This document shows positions 35,600-45,692 of a DNA stretch of 64,000 nt, one piece after another. This DNA is from an uncultured Robinsoniella sp. (GTDB taxonomy: Bacteria > Bacillota > Clostridia > Lachnospirales > Lachnospiraceae), in assembly GCA_900540475.1 (NCBI GenBank), contig UQGG01000022.1, positions 1 through 64,000 on the forward strand. Direction: 5' to 3'. Under the pieces are notes generated by a model that saw only the letters and a list, made by a program, of their open reading frames with translations, searched no databases and was not told the origin of the DNA. The translations under genes and the position numbers were made by a program. The stretch's first letter is position 1, and each line of letters starts with the position of its first letter.

Positions 35600-36790
35600 C
35601 TATTTTCTGGAAATATGAATCAATGCATCTCTTTTTATATGCTGCAATACAAAAACCATATCCTGTTCCGGAATAGCTACGCAGCCGGCAGTGGCGCCGC
35701 CTCCGAAGCAATGGAGGAAGATAGCTGAGCCTGCGCCCGGGGTACAGGCTGTATTGTAGTTGATAGAAAGTGCATAGGCATATGCCGTGGGATATTCTGA
35801 TAAATGTTCGGCACTGTTCCAGTCCGGCGTTACATTTTTTGTACTGACAAATTTGTTGTAATACTGTGAGTTTGGATCGTCTACCCAATAATGGGAAGGA
35901 TTGATCTTCGTATAGGGAAATGCAGTACCTGGACTTGAGTTATTGCCAAATGCTACGCCAAAACTGTATGTTCCTTCTGGTGTGGTGGCAAGTCCCTCGG
36001 ATGTAGGACCTACTCCCCGCCGTCCTACATATGCCGTTGTGCTTAAGATTTGATTCCAGGTGGTATCATTTTTTCTCTCCAGCATGGTAAATTCAGCTGT
36101 ACTTCCGGTTGCTTCCACGAAGATCATCTGGCTTGCCTTTTTATAGGAAGAAAGAGATCCGTCTTTTTTCAGATAGTACCAGTCATTTTTTACCTTTGCC
36201 CAGCCGTTCATCAGCTGTCCGTTTTTATTAAAATAGTATTTTTTCTTTTGTATGGTCTTCCATCCGGCAGCCATGACTCCTTTGGCACCCACATAATACT
36301 TTTGCTTCTTATAAGTAATCCATTTGTTGGAAGCCATTGTCCCGTTTTTATTGAAGTAATACCACTTTTTCTTATATGGAACCCATCCTGTTGCCATATC
36401 TCCGTTTTTATTCAGATAATATTTTTGTCTATTATATGTCTTCCATCCAGTATCCATGTATCCGCTGCTTTTGAAATAGTAATACTTGCCGTTTATTTTG
36501 AGCCAGGTATTTTTCGCATAGGTCTTGTTGGTGTAGCGGTATTTCCATTTGGTTCCTCTCTTAACCCAGTCCCCTTTTTTGACCGGAGCTTTTCGGACGT
36601 CTTTTAGGGTTTTTTGGGACGCTGCCTGGGCGGGGATGGATATGGCGGTCGCCATGGTCAGGATTACTGCGAATAGGAAGAATAGTTTTACAATTTTAGA
36701 ACTTGAAGCAAATATTCCGCAAAGTGGGTCGTGGAGATGGCGGGAATGGATTTTCAAACTCCCACTGGTGCTGTTAAAATACTTTTTCAT
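35600..36790 (-). CDS. secreted L,D-transpeptidase with cell-wall-binding repeats
   Basis: A 396-residue secreted protein. A long N-region precedes the signal helix (LFFLFAVILTMATAISIPAQA, residues about 36-56). About seven glucan/choline-binding-type repeats (KYYYFKSSGYMDTGWK, KWYYFNKNGTMASNKW) span 85-215. The C-terminal YkuD domain ends with H360 and C370 (HCFGGGATAGCVAI), which fit the catalytic His and Cys. It should cross-link or modify peptidoglycan at the surface, held there by the repeats. The convergent gene end is shared with the rsmI terminator. Confidence 0.88.
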   Translation of the reverse strand: MKKYFNSTSGSLKIHSRHLHDPLCGIFASSSKIVKLFFLFAVILTMATAISIPAQAASQKTLKDVRKAPVKKGDWVKRGTKWKYRYTNKTYAKNTWLKINGKYYYFKSSGYMDTGWKTYNRQKYYLNKNGDMATGWVPYKKKWYYFNKNGTMASNKWITYKKQKYYVGAKGVMAAGWKTIQKKKYYFNKNGQLMNGWAKVKNDWYYLKKDGSLSSYKKASQMIFVEATGSTAEFTMLERKNDTTWNQILSTTAYVGRRGVGPTSEGLATTPEGTYSFGVAFGNNSSPGTAFPYTKINPSHYWVDDPNSQYYNKFVSTKNVTPDWNSAEHLSEYPTAYAYALSINYNTACTPGAGSAIFLHCFGGGATAGCVAIPEQDMVFVLQHIKRDALIHISRK

Positions 36791-37024
36791 ATGGTACCTC
36801 CCGTTTGGTATTTCCTGTAAAATGGTGTTGTTTTTATTATAGGTGGGCGGTGGAGGTTTGTCAAAAGTAATTTACAAGTTCTGGCAGAAGGTCCGGTTAA
36901 GAATATTATATTTTTTGTCAAGAAAATCATATGTACTTCCAAATAATGTAAGATTATAATCGAATAAACAAAGTTCTGCAAGAAAATTTGTTTGTAGCAG
37001 ACAGAAGAAATTGGAGGGAAAAAT

Positions 37025-40000
37025 ATGGAGGTTTTGAAGAAAGCAGCAGTTATTTTGCTAACCCTGTGCCTGGTTTTTTCAGGGTTGGATCTTGGGGGAA
37101 TTACTGCATTTGCAGAAAGTGCTGATCCCACAGATGGATCAGATGCAGCAGTGATTAATGTGACGGATTTCGGGGCAGACCCCAGCGGTGCCAGGGATAG
37201 TGCCGTTGCAATTCAAAAGGCAATTGAAGCGGTGAGAGCGCTGGACGGACAACCTGTTATATTGAATTTTCCACAGGGGGAGTATCATATTTATCCGGAA
37301 TATGCGGCAAAGAGGGATCTCTATGTCACCAACACCTGCGGAACAGATCAAAATTATAAAAATAAAACGATTGGTATACTCTTAGAGGACTTGAATAATG
37401 TGACCATTGAGGGAAATGATTCTTTATTTATGTTCCATGGGAAAATGACAACGCTGTCAACTATTCGGTGTAATAATGTTACCTTTCAAAACTTTTCCTT
37501 TGACTTTCAGGTACCTACGGTAGTGGATGTCACGGTAGAGGAAACAGGAGACGGCTATGCAGTTGCCTATGTACCGGAATGCTATGAATATGAGATTGAC
37601 GGGACGAATGTTAACTGGTTAAGTGATATCAGCCCTTATTCCGGAAAGCGCTATTGGACTGCAAGGAATAATATGGTCTATACACAGCGCTATGATCTGG
37701 CTTCAGGCGAGACCTGGAGGGGGAATACGGGTTTCAATCCGCTGTTCAGAAACGTAACAGGGATCGAAGATCTGGGGAATCATCGTTTGAAATTTACTTA
37801 TACGAATATGGATTCGGAACTGAAACCGGGCATCTGTTATCAGATGAGAAATACCGTGCGTGATACACCGGGCACCTTTATCTGGGAAAGTAAGGATGTG
37901 GCGCTGCAGAATATCAATGCATACTTTCTCCATGGATTTGGCATGGTGGGACAGTTCAGTGAAAATATCACTTATGATGGAGTAAACTTTAAAACTCCTG
38001 CCAACAGCGGAAGAACAACAGCCGGATATGCGGATTTTGTACAGATGTCAGGCTGTAAGGGGCTGATTGACATAAAAAACTGTCTGTTTTCCAATCCGCA
38101 TGATGATCCCATTAATGTTCACGGAACCTTTTTGCAGGTTGTGGAAAAAATGGCAACGAACAAAGTAAAAGTAAGATATATGCATAATGAAACGGCTGGA
38201 TTCCCTAATTTCTATGTGGGAGATCAGGTAGAATTTATGACCAGGGGAAATATGGTGCCGGTAGCAAATTCTCAGGCGACCGTAACCAATGTTGAGGGAC
38301 CAGGACCGGGAAATCTTACCGATATTATCATTACGCTGGATCAGGACATTCCGGCTGAGATTGGTCCAAACACTCATGTGGTGGAGAATATCACCTATAC
38401 GCCGGAGGTTCATATTACAAATAATGTTTTCCAGGCAACACCAACCAGAGGTATTCTTGTGACTACAAGGCAGCCGGTTTTGATTGAGAACAATTATTTT
38501 GACAGTATGAATATGGCGGCTATTTACATTTCCAATGATGCATCCTCCTGGTTTGAGTCAGGTCCGGTTAAGGATGTGACAATACGCAACAATATATTTG
38601 ATAAATGTGCGTCCCCTGTAATCTACATTGATCCCACAGGGACACCGGATGTGAATAACCCGGTACATGAGAATGTGCTGATTGAGGGGAATCAGATCTA
38701 TATGGAAAATGGAAATGTACTGTCGGCTAAAAGTGTGAAGAATCTTCAGTTTTTAAACAATAAAATTCTTCGCTATGATCCGGGAGTTGAACTAAAGCTT
38801 TCAGCAGATCACAGAAAGCTGGAGGTGAATGAGACTGCAGAATTAACCACCGATGTCAGGGGCAATTCATTGAATTCCAATCTGTATTCCTTTGATGCCT
38901 GTAATCAGGTGTCATTAAAGGGCAATATCTATGATGGAGGCTTGAATAAGAGAGCCAATCTGACAGGGGGAATGTCAGCAGATGAAAAGTATATCGCCAT
39001 AGATAAAAGCGAAGGGGTTAAAATAGGTACGGATAACAGGACGCCTGCAGTGGGAACCGTTTACTACCAGAGCAGTGATGAGAGCGTTGTAACGGTATCG
39101 GATTCCGGCAGAGTTAGTGCAGCTGGGGAAGGCGTCGCTAAGGTAAAGGCTTACACAGTCCAGGAAGGGCGGAGATTTGAATCGGATGAGGTGACATTTT
39201 ATGTGGGAGAAGGATCGGGCGCTGTTATGCCGGAACGTATCCGTATTGTATCGGAAGGAGACAGCATTACATCTATAAATGGTACTTTGCAGTTTCGTGC
39301 GGAAGTATTTCCTGCAGAAGCAGTAGATCAGTCGGTGACATGGTCGGTTATAAATCCGGTTACCGGAGAGGCGTCGCAGGCGGCTGTAATTGACAGTAAT
39401 GGACTGCTTACAGCCAGACAGGAGGGAGCTGTCATTGTCAGAGCATCCACCATTAATCAGGTACAGGCTGACAGTCTGGCTGTGATCTCCACACCTGCAT
39501 CGGGTGGATTAAAAGATAACTGGCAGATTGTAAGAGAGGACAGCAACGGCTGGAAATTAGAAGAAGATAGGGATGCGGTGTCTGTTCTGGCTCAGGGGAA
39601 CAGCCTGTGGGCTACGGGTAACTCCGTGAAAAATATTATTACGACGGACTTTACCGGATCGGCGGATGAGGTAACGGCAGTTGTGAAGTTATCCGGCAAA
39701 ACCGGGGCTGACTATGACGAAGCGGGTCTTATTTTCTATCAGGATGACGACAATTATACTGCGGTTCAGAGGAAGCATGGAACCGGAAATGCGGTCCTGG
39801 CAGTTGTAAATGAGCAGGGCGGATCACCTTCCGAAAATCCAAGTCTGCCGGATATGGAAAATGAAGACATTTACCTGAAGCTGGTGAAGACAGGAACGGA
39901 TATTACCGGATACTACCGTGTGGATGAAAACGAGGAGTGGACAGCAATTAGAACCGTCAGCAATGCGGGGCTAGGGGATTCTTTCCGGGCAGGTATCCTG

Positions 40001-43000
40001 GTTGGAGGCGGAAACAGCAGCAGCTGGTTTACCATTTCTGACATGGCGGTCAACGGAATGGATTATGGCTTTAAAAATACAAATCATGCATCAACAGCAG
40101 CAGATATTACTTATCAGATGCCCCAATCAGGCCATGCTGCAGAAGGAGATCAGGTATCGGTAAGCTACCGGTATGAAGATGAAGACGGAGATGAAGAGCA
40201 GGATACGGTGATCTCATGGCTGGTTTCAGACAGTGAGGATGGAATATACCAGCCGGCTGCCGGGCTGACCGGTAATGAAATTACCCTGCCGGATAACTTT
40301 GCCGGAATGTATGTCAAGGCTGCAGTTATCCCTGTGGATGTAAGAGGAAAATGCGGTCTGATCGCTTATGGAGATGCATTTGCGGTAGCAGGTAAGGGGA
40401 CGTATGCGGGTAATGAGGTGCATAGGGACAATGAAGTGTCTGCGGATAAAGATGCATACATGGGTAATGAAGTGTCTGCGGATAAAGATGCATACACGGG
40501 TAATGAAGTGTCTGCAGATAAAGGTGCATACACAGGTAATGAAGTGTCTGCAGATAAAGGTGCATACACGGGTAATGAAGTGTCTGCGGATAAAGATGCA
40601 TACACGGGTAATGAAGTATCTGCAGATAAAAATGGATATACAGATAAAGAAGCGTTTGCAGATAAAAAGTCCCGGGAAATGGGAATGTCAGCTGAGGCAG
40701 GTTTAAAAAAGGCAGGGATTTCCGGTACGGATTTTAACGATTTTCAGAGTGATACCAGATATTATGTCACCACAGCGGGACCGGAAACGGAATCCACCGA
40801 CCTGGATTTTGAAACTAAGGATCAGAATGCTGTCATTCAGTTAACGGTGAACGGAGAGGTATTGGAAAAGGGGGCAGCAGGCTCCGTATCCTGCAAACAG
40901 GTTCCGTTGATTGCAAATCACAATATCATCGAAGCAAGAGTAACCGCAGCAGACGGACTGGACAGGGCTTATTACCGGTTTATCATTCTGAGAAGAGGAT
41001 ATAACGATCCTACATTGAGCAGTATTTTGGTGGATGGCAGTGCGATTGCTTTTGATCCGGATACGACGGAGTATTATATAAATCAGGACAGTGAAAAGGA
41101 GGTGTCCATCGCAACAGTCAGGGGAAATGATTCTTCTGTGGTGACAATTACAAATGGAACCGACAGAATTGTGGGAACCGAAAAAACAGTGCCGGTGGTA
41201 CCGGGAATCAATCAGATTGTAATTGGGGTGAAACCGGATACCAATGCCGCTTCACGGTATTATACACTGCATGTCAGAGTACCTAAGGATGACGATAATC
41301 AGCTCCTTAAGATGGAGTTTTCACCGGAAATTGCAATGAACCGGCAGTTTGACCCGGATATTCTGGCATACTCCGGAACGACGGGATCATCCGCCGGAAG
41401 TTTGAAATTGGAAGCACAGGATCTGGGAGCAAAAATCAGGGTGCTGTATAACGGGAAGGAGACGTTGTCAGATGAGTATAAGGTAACCGTTCCCCTGGAT
41501 ATCTATAATGGCATAAACCGTGTTGTTGTGATTGTAACTGCAAAAAATGGCGAACAGAGAGTCTATCGGGCAGAGATCGAGGGAAGAGCAGAAACCAGCG
41601 CCAATGACCGGAACTGGCTGAGCTATACCATCGGATGGGGAAGTATCCATATTGATTCTGCAATGAATGGCACGCCAATCACCTTACTCAATGATAAGAA
41701 TGAACGGGTGGAATATGCCAGAGGAATCGGAACCCATGCGAACTCCACCATTATATTCCAGGTGGAAGGAAAGGGTTATGAAAGATTCCAGTCATTTGTA
41801 GGTGTGGATGCAGGTCAAAATGGAAAAGGTTCTGTAACTTTTAAGGTAAAGGCAGATGACAAGGAGGTATTTAACAGCCAGGAGCTGACTTCCGCTTCTC
41901 CTCAGAAGTTTGTTGATATTGATCTGCAGGGAGTGAAAACGCTGACGCTGATAGCGGATCAGGGTGCCGATAACGGCAATGACCATGCAGACTGGGCAGA
42001 TGCCAAGTTCACCGGAAGGATGGCTGAAAGGGAGGATTCGACACAGTATCAGGTAAATATCCAGACAGAGGGAGCGGGAAGTGTGGAAACCAGCGCCCAG
42101 GATGGAAAGATTACAAAGAATGACAGTCTGGTACTTACTTTTATGCCGGAAGACGGATACGTGCTCGATAAAGCTTATGTAAATGGGGAACCAATAAAGG
42201 TAAACAGCATGAACCAGTCTGTTATTGCAAACGTAAAGGAAGATATCAAGGTAAATGCGGTTTTCCGGGATAAAAATGAAATAGTATGTACCTGCCGCCT
42301 AACCAGCCTGACATTTTCCGGAAGTGAACTGAGTATAGACAAAAAGGGCGATAAGAAAACGTTACGGCTGGAGGCAGCAGCCCGGCTTGAAGGAAGCTGT
42401 CAGATAGAGGGACACAGCCAAAAAGAAATTACTTATGCTTATGAAATTATATCCGATACTACAGGAAGTGCAGTCATTACAGAGGGCAGTAAACTAACCG
42501 TTGACAATGGGGGCATTGTTACAGTCCGGGTAAAAGCTTCCGCTGAGGGTACAAATGTATTGACGGAAGCTGCAAAATTTGTGGTTACTGCAAAGCCGGT
42601 TCCCGATCCCGAACCTGTAACCTATACAGTAAAGTTGAACCCAAATGGAGGAACGGTGTCCAAACCAGAGATAACCGTCAAGGCAAACAGCTCATTTGGC
42701 ACGCTGCCGGTACCGTCCAGAAAAGGATACCGGTTTACGGGATGGTATCATGGAACACAGCTGGTAAAGAATACGGATATCTGTAAAGGGAACATGACCT
42801 TAACAGCAAAGTGGGAGCAGATACCGGTTAAGCCGTCCAATGTTACGAATTTGAAAGCATCCGGCGCTTCCCAGAAAAAGATAAAATTAAAATGGGGAAA
42901 AGTAACTGGTGCGGATTCCTATAAGGTATACCGGTATAATGATAAGAAGAAAAAATGGAATACGCTGAAAACAACAACCGGAACCTCCTATACCGACACG

Positions 43001-43375
43001 AAACTAGAACCGGGCGTCAAATACAAATATTGTGTGGCAGCCAGCAACAGTGCAGGCACAGGAAAAAAATCAAAAACGCTGATCACAGCCGCAAAACCGG
43101 TAAAACCGGCATTAAAAGTGACTGCAGCAGGAAAAGGTTCTGTAAAAATATCCTGGAAGAAGCAAAAGGCATATAAGATTGATATTTATATGAAGACAGG
43201 AAATGGAAAATACAGTAAAATTAAATCCAAATCAGCAAAAAGCACCTCATACGTAAAATCAGGACTTAAGAAAGGAAAAACTTACCGATTCCGTATCAGG
43301 GCTTATGCAAGACCTGCTTCTAAGGTGAAGGTATACAGTGAATATTCCGCTGTTAGAAGAGTGACAATAAAATAG
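37025..43375 (+). CDS. giant secreted GH110 alpha-1,3-galactosidase, multidomain
   Basis: A 2116-residue secreted enzyme with a signal peptide (KKAAVILLTLCLVFSGL) and GGAGGG before the ATG. Residues about 38-560 form the GH110 beta-helix: VINVTDFGADPSGARDS, SLFMFHGKMTTLSTI, and NPHDDPINVHGTFLQ with paired Asp. GH110 removes terminal alpha-1,3-galactose, including blood group B. Then come Ig-like Big domains (about 590-830), a concanavalin-like domain (about 830-1010), a 12-residue repeat tract (about 1127-1212), cadherin-like sandwiches, an NPCBM domain (about 1527-1660), a C-x-C domain (about 1755-1858), an InlB B-repeat and two FN3 domains. No LPxTG signal is present. TATAAT at 36955-36960 is a candidate -10. 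Confidence 0.87.
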   Translation: MEVLKKAAVILLTLCLVFSGLDLGGITAFAESADPTDGSDAAVINVTDFGADPSGARDSAVAIQKAIEAVRALDGQPVILNFPQGEYHIYPEYAAKRDLYVTNTCGTDQNYKNKTIGILLEDLNNVTIEGNDSLFMFHGKMTTLSTIRCNNVTFQNFSFDFQVPTVVDVTVEETGDGYAVAYVPECYEYEIDGTNVNWLSDISPYSGKRYWTARNNMVYTQRYDLASGETWRGNTGFNPLFRNVTGIEDLGNHRLKFTYTNMDSELKPGICYQMRNTVRDTPGTFIWESKDVALQNINAYFLHGFGMVGQFSENITYDGVNFKTPANSGRTTAGYADFVQMSGCKGLIDIKNCLFSNPHDDPINVHGTFLQVVEKMATNKVKVRYMHNETAGFPNFYVGDQVEFMTRGNMVPVANSQATVTNVEGPGPGNLTDIIITLDQDIPAEIGPNTHVVENITYTPEVHITNNVFQATPTRGILVTTRQPVLIENNYFDSMNMAAIYISNDASSWFESGPVKDVTIRNNIFDKCASPVIYIDPTGTPDVNNPVHENVLIEGNQIYMENGNVLSAKSVKNLQFLNNKILRYDPGVELKLSADHRKLEVNETAELTTDVRGNSLNSNLYSFDACNQVSLKGNIYDGGLNKRANLTGGMSADEKYIAIDKSEGVKIGTDNRTPAVGTVYYQSSDESVVTVSDSGRVSAAGEGVAKVKAYTVQEGRRFESDEVTFYVGEGSGAVMPERIRIVSEGDSITSINGTLQFRAEVFPAEAVDQSVTWSVINPVTGEASQAAVIDSNGLLTARQEGAVIVRASTINQVQADSLAVISTPASGGLKDNWQIVREDSNGWKLEEDRDAVSVLAQGNSLWATGNSVKNIITTDFTGSADEVTAVVKLSGKTGADYDEAGLIFYQDDDNYTAVQRKHGTGNAVLAVVNEQGGSPSENPSLPDMENEDIYLKLVKTGTDITGYYRVDENEEWTAIRTVSNAGLGDSFRAGILVGGGNSSSWFTISDMAVNGMDYGFKNTNHASTAADITYQMPQSGHAAEGDQVSVSYRYEDEDGDEEQDTVISWLVSDSEDGIYQPAAGLTGNEITLPDNFAGMYVKAAVIPVDVRGKCGLIAYGDAFAVAGKGTYAGNEVHRDNEVSADKDAYMGNEVSADKDAYTGNEVSADKGAYTGNEVSADKGAYTGNEVSADKDAYTGNEVSADKNGYTDKEAFADKKSREMGMSAEAGLKKAGISGTDFNDFQSDTRYYVTTAGPETESTDLDFETKDQNAVIQLTVNGEVLEKGAAGSVSCKQVPLIANHNIIEARVTAADGLDRAYYRFIILRRGYNDPTLSSILVDGSAIAFDPDTTEYYINQDSEKEVSIATVRGNDSSVVTITNGTDRIVGTEKTVPVVPGINQIVIGVKPDTNAASRYYTLHVRVPKDDDNQLLKMEFSPEIAMNRQFDPDILAYSGTTGSSAGSLKLEAQDLGAKIRVLYNGKETLSDEYKVTVPLDIYNGINRVVVIVTAKNGEQRVYRAEIEGRAETSANDRNWLSYTIGWGSIHIDSAMNGTPITLLNDKNERVEYARGIGTHANSTIIFQVEGKGYERFQSFVGVDAGQNGKGSVTFKVKADDKEVFNSQELTSASPQKFVDIDLQGVKTLTLIADQGADNGNDHADWADAKFTGRMAEREDSTQYQVNIQTEGAGSVETSAQDGKITKNDSLVLTFMPEDGYVLDKAYVNGEPIKVNSMNQSVIANVKEDIKVNAVFRDKNEIVCTCRLTSLTFSGSELSIDKKGDKKTLRLEAAARLEGSCQIEGHSQKEITYAYEIISDTTGSAVITEGSKLTVDNGGIVTVRVKASAEGTNVLTEAAKFVVTAKPVPDPEPVTYTVKLNPNGGTVSKPEITVKANSSFGTLPVPSRKGYRFTGWYHGTQLVKNTDICKGNMTLTAKWEQIPVKPSNVTNLKASGASQKKIKLKWGKVTGADSYKVYRYNDKKKKWNTLKTTTGTSYTDTKLEPGVKYKYCVAASNSAGTGKKSKTLITAAKPVKPALKVTAAGKGSVKISWKKQKAYKIDIYMKTGNGKYSKIKSKSAKSTSYVKSGLKKGKTYRFRIRAYARPASKVKVYSEYSAVRRVTIK
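40408..40655 (+). repeat. 36-bp tandem repeats inside the GH110 gene
   Basis: About six to seven copies of a 36-bp unit encode GNEVSADKDAYT-type 12-mers. The copies alternate GCGGATAAAGATGC and GCAGATAAAGGTGC, so they duplicated recently. They sit in the linker between the concanavalin/Ig region and the cadherin-like domains. Confidence 0.92.
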
Positions 43376-43389
43376 TATAAAATTAGAAG

Positions 43390-43435
43390 GATGCTGCGTA
43401 TCAGAGTCAGGAGATATGCAGCATCTTTGTGTTTT
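43390..43435 (+). terminator. probable terminator after the GH110 gene
   Basis: GATGCTGC (43390-43397) pairs with GCAGCATC (43418-43425), with further partial pairing inside, followed by TTTGTGTTTT. It lies 14 nt after the stop codon. Confidence 0.7.
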
Positions 43436-43492
43436 GAGAGCAGATCATGTGGTAGAAGCAGGGGTGGAATAAAAAGGAGCAGCTGAAATTTA

Positions 43493-43522
43493 TTAGACAT
43501 AACAGGAATGAAATGTTATAAT
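43493..43522 (+). promoter_or_regulatory. promoter of the SGNH hydrolase operon
   Basis: TTAGAC (43493-43498), 18 nt (17 if read as TAGACA), and a perfect TATAAT (43517-43522). The leader of about 125 nt to the ATG includes a GGCCTTTGTGGCAGGCC hairpin of unknown meaning. Confidence 0.55.
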
Positions 43523-43652
43523 AAAAACTTATAATAACCGTCTATGGCGGCCTTTGTGGCAGGCCGAATGCCGAAACGGGACTTTACTGCTTTGTGTGGT
43601 ATTGTTCATTATAAGCTGACTATTGATCATGATTAAGATAGGGGAGAAGATT

Positions 43653-44717
43653 ATGACGAAAAAACAGATACTTAGAATGGTATGTTTTCTGATGCTTGCA
43701 GGTGGTATATTTTATGTGATGAATGGAATATTTGTGAAACCGGCGTCAATTGAGATAAATGACCGCTATGATGCATTTTATAAAAGAGAAGTAAAGAATT
43801 CATGGGATGGTGCATTAATCGGAAGCAGTGTGGTAGACCGTGCATGGGCTGCACCTCTTGCATGGAATGAGTATGGCATGGCATTATATCCCATGTCTAC
43901 GGACAGCCTGCCGTTACCGTTTGTCACAAATCTGATTGAAGAAATACATAAAAAGCAAAATACAAACTTTTTTGTAATTGATTTACGAGGATTAAGAAGC
44001 AGTAAATTAGAACTGCAGGAGTTTAAGATCCGGCGTTTGACTGATAATATGAAATTTTCTAAGAACCGGATGGATGTTCTGGGAAAAGCTTTTACCTATG
44101 CAGAGAAATATAACGAAGATAAGTCATTCCTGGATCATAAAATGTCTTTTTATATTCCTTTTATTAAATATCATCCAAGATGGGAAGAGCTAAATAAATA
44201 TGATTTTACTATCCCGGAGAGGCAGGTAAAGGGTGTCTACGAAAAAAATGCATTTATGGTGAATGCCCAGAAAAGACCCAAAACAACAGATAAAATAGGT
44301 GAAATATCAGAACTGCAGTCAGAGATTTTATTGGAAATATTAGAATACGGGAAAGAAAATAATCTGCAGCTGCTATTTACCTCTATGCCAGGATCCATGT
44401 CTCAGAACGCGCAAAAACAGATGAATAAGGTATTTGAAATAATAAAAGAGTATGGTTTTGATTCTATTAATTTTAATAAACAGGATCTCTTTGATGAGCT
44501 GGGAATTGATTTTGCAACAGATTATATTGATCCGATTCACCTGAACTCAAAAGGAGCCAGAAAAGTTACTTCATATCTGGGCAGTTATATAAATGAGCAT
44601 TATAATTTTAGCGACAAACGAGGTGAAGAATCGTATAAGAGCTGGGACGATGCATGGAAGGAATATGACGCCTTTTACAACAGCGGCTGGCAAAATAACG
44701 GTAATCCCCAGGCATAA
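43653..44717 (+). CDS. membrane-anchored SGNH/GDSL-type hydrolase (DltD/AlgJ-like)
   Basis: A 354-residue protein with one N-terminal membrane helix (ILRMVCFLMLAGGIFYVM) and an outer domain. The SGNH pattern is readable: block I GSSVVDR with the candidate Ser and block V DPIHLNSKGA with Asp and His. Related proteins help move or remove acyl groups on surface polymers. No dlt or alg genes flank it, so the substrate is unknown. GGGGAGAA before ATG 43653 decides the start over an in-frame upstream codon at 43623. A dehydrogenase gene follows after 20 nt. Confidence 0.72.
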   Translation: MTKKQILRMVCFLMLAGGIFYVMNGIFVKPASIEINDRYDAFYKREVKNSWDGALIGSSVVDRAWAAPLAWNEYGMALYPMSTDSLPLPFVTNLIEEIHKKQNTNFFVIDLRGLRSSKLELQEFKIRRLTDNMKFSKNRMDVLGKAFTYAEKYNEDKSFLDHKMSFYIPFIKYHPRWEELNKYDFTIPERQVKGVYEKNAFMVNAQKRPKTTDKIGEISELQSEILLEILEYGKENNLQLLFTSMPGSMSQNAQKQMNKVFEIIKEYGFDSINFNKQDLFDELGIDFATDYIDPIHLNSKGARKVTSYLGSYINEHYNFSDKRGEESYKSWDDAWKEYDAFYNSGWQNNGNPQA

Positions 44718-44737
44718 ACAGACAGGAGGCAATCCAC

Positions 44738-45691
44738 ATGAATATTTTAGTAACACTTTCCATGACGGAGGCACAAAAAATGGAGCTGGAACGAATGGAT
44801 CCGTGTGCCAAGTATCATTACACGAAGTATAAGTCCGTAACCAGGGAACAGGTTCAGGCGGCAAATATTGTGATCGGCAATGTGCCGCCGGAATTCATTG
44901 AAGAATCAGCTAACTTAAAGTGGCTTCAGCTAAACAGTGCCGGTACGGATGGCTACTGCAACCCGGGGGTTCTGGCTGAAGGTACGGTGCTGACCAATGC
45001 TTCCGGGGCATATGGACTGGCTATCGGGGAATTTATGGTTGGTCTTACCTTTGCACTGAAGAAAAATACCGCCCGGTATATCCGCAATCAATTCAACCAC
45101 ATATGGCATTATGAGGGCGGTGTAAGTACCATTGCCGGGAGTACTGTTCTGGTGATCGGACTTGGGGATATCGGGATGGAGTATGCCAAAAGAATGCAGG
45201 CTCTGGGAAGCCATGTGATTGGTGTTAAACGCAGGAGAAGCGAAAAGCCCCCATTTGTAGACGAGCTTTATTATGAAGAGGATGTGGATAGTCTGCTTCA
45301 AAGGGCTGATATTGTAGCACTAACTATGCCCGCATATGATAAGACGATTGGGTTTATGCGGGAAGAGCGGCTTAAAAAGATGAAGGAGACTGCAATTCTG
45401 ATAAACGTGGGCAGGGGCAGTTTAATCGATACGCAGGACTTATACCGGGCATTGAAAGAGAAGTGGATAGCCGGTGCCGGGATTGACGTGATTACGCCGG
45501 AGCCGCTGCCATCTGACCATCCAATGTGGGATCTGGAAAATCTGATCTTAACACCCCATGTTTCAGGCGGATATTCGGTACCGGAGACTCTGGAGCGGAT
45601 TGTAGGGATTGCCTTAGAAAACAGGAGGCGGTTAGCCGCAGGGGAGCCTCTGAAAAACAGAATTGACTTCCAGACGGGGTACCGGCTGTAA
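44738..45691 (+). CDS. D-2-hydroxyacid dehydrogenase
   Basis: A 317-residue NAD(P)-dependent dehydrogenase. The Rossmann motif is VLVIGLGDIGMEYAKRM near residue 140. The catalytic set is visible: R in INVGRGSLIDTQDL, E in VITPEPLPSDHP and H in LTPHVSGGY. It reduces a 2-keto acid or oxidises the D-hydroxy acid; the substrate cannot be inferred. GACAGGAGGC precedes the ATG. It is co-directional with the SGNH gene upstream and the alkyltransferase-like gene directly downstream. Confidence 0.9.
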   Translation: MNILVTLSMTEAQKMELERMDPCAKYHYTKYKSVTREQVQAANIVIGNVPPEFIEESANLKWLQLNSAGTDGYCNPGVLAEGTVLTNASGAYGLAIGEFMVGLTFALKKNTARYIRNQFNHIWHYEGGVSTIAGSTVLVIGLGDIGMEYAKRMQALGSHVIGVKRRRSEKPPFVDELYYEEDVDSLLQRADIVALTMPAYDKTIGFMREERLKKMKETAILINVGRGSLIDTQDLYRALKEKWIAGAGIDVITPEPLPSDHPMWDLENLILTPHVSGGYSVPETLERIVGIALENRRRLAAGEPLKNRIDFQTGYRL

Positions 45692-45692
45692 G

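Noticed and set aside
43530..43652. Hairpin-rich leader of the SGNH gene as a riboswitch
   Set aside because: One GGCC stem is visible, but no known aptamer core (c-di-GMP, TPP, SAM, glycine) could be recognised and there is no terminator before the gene.
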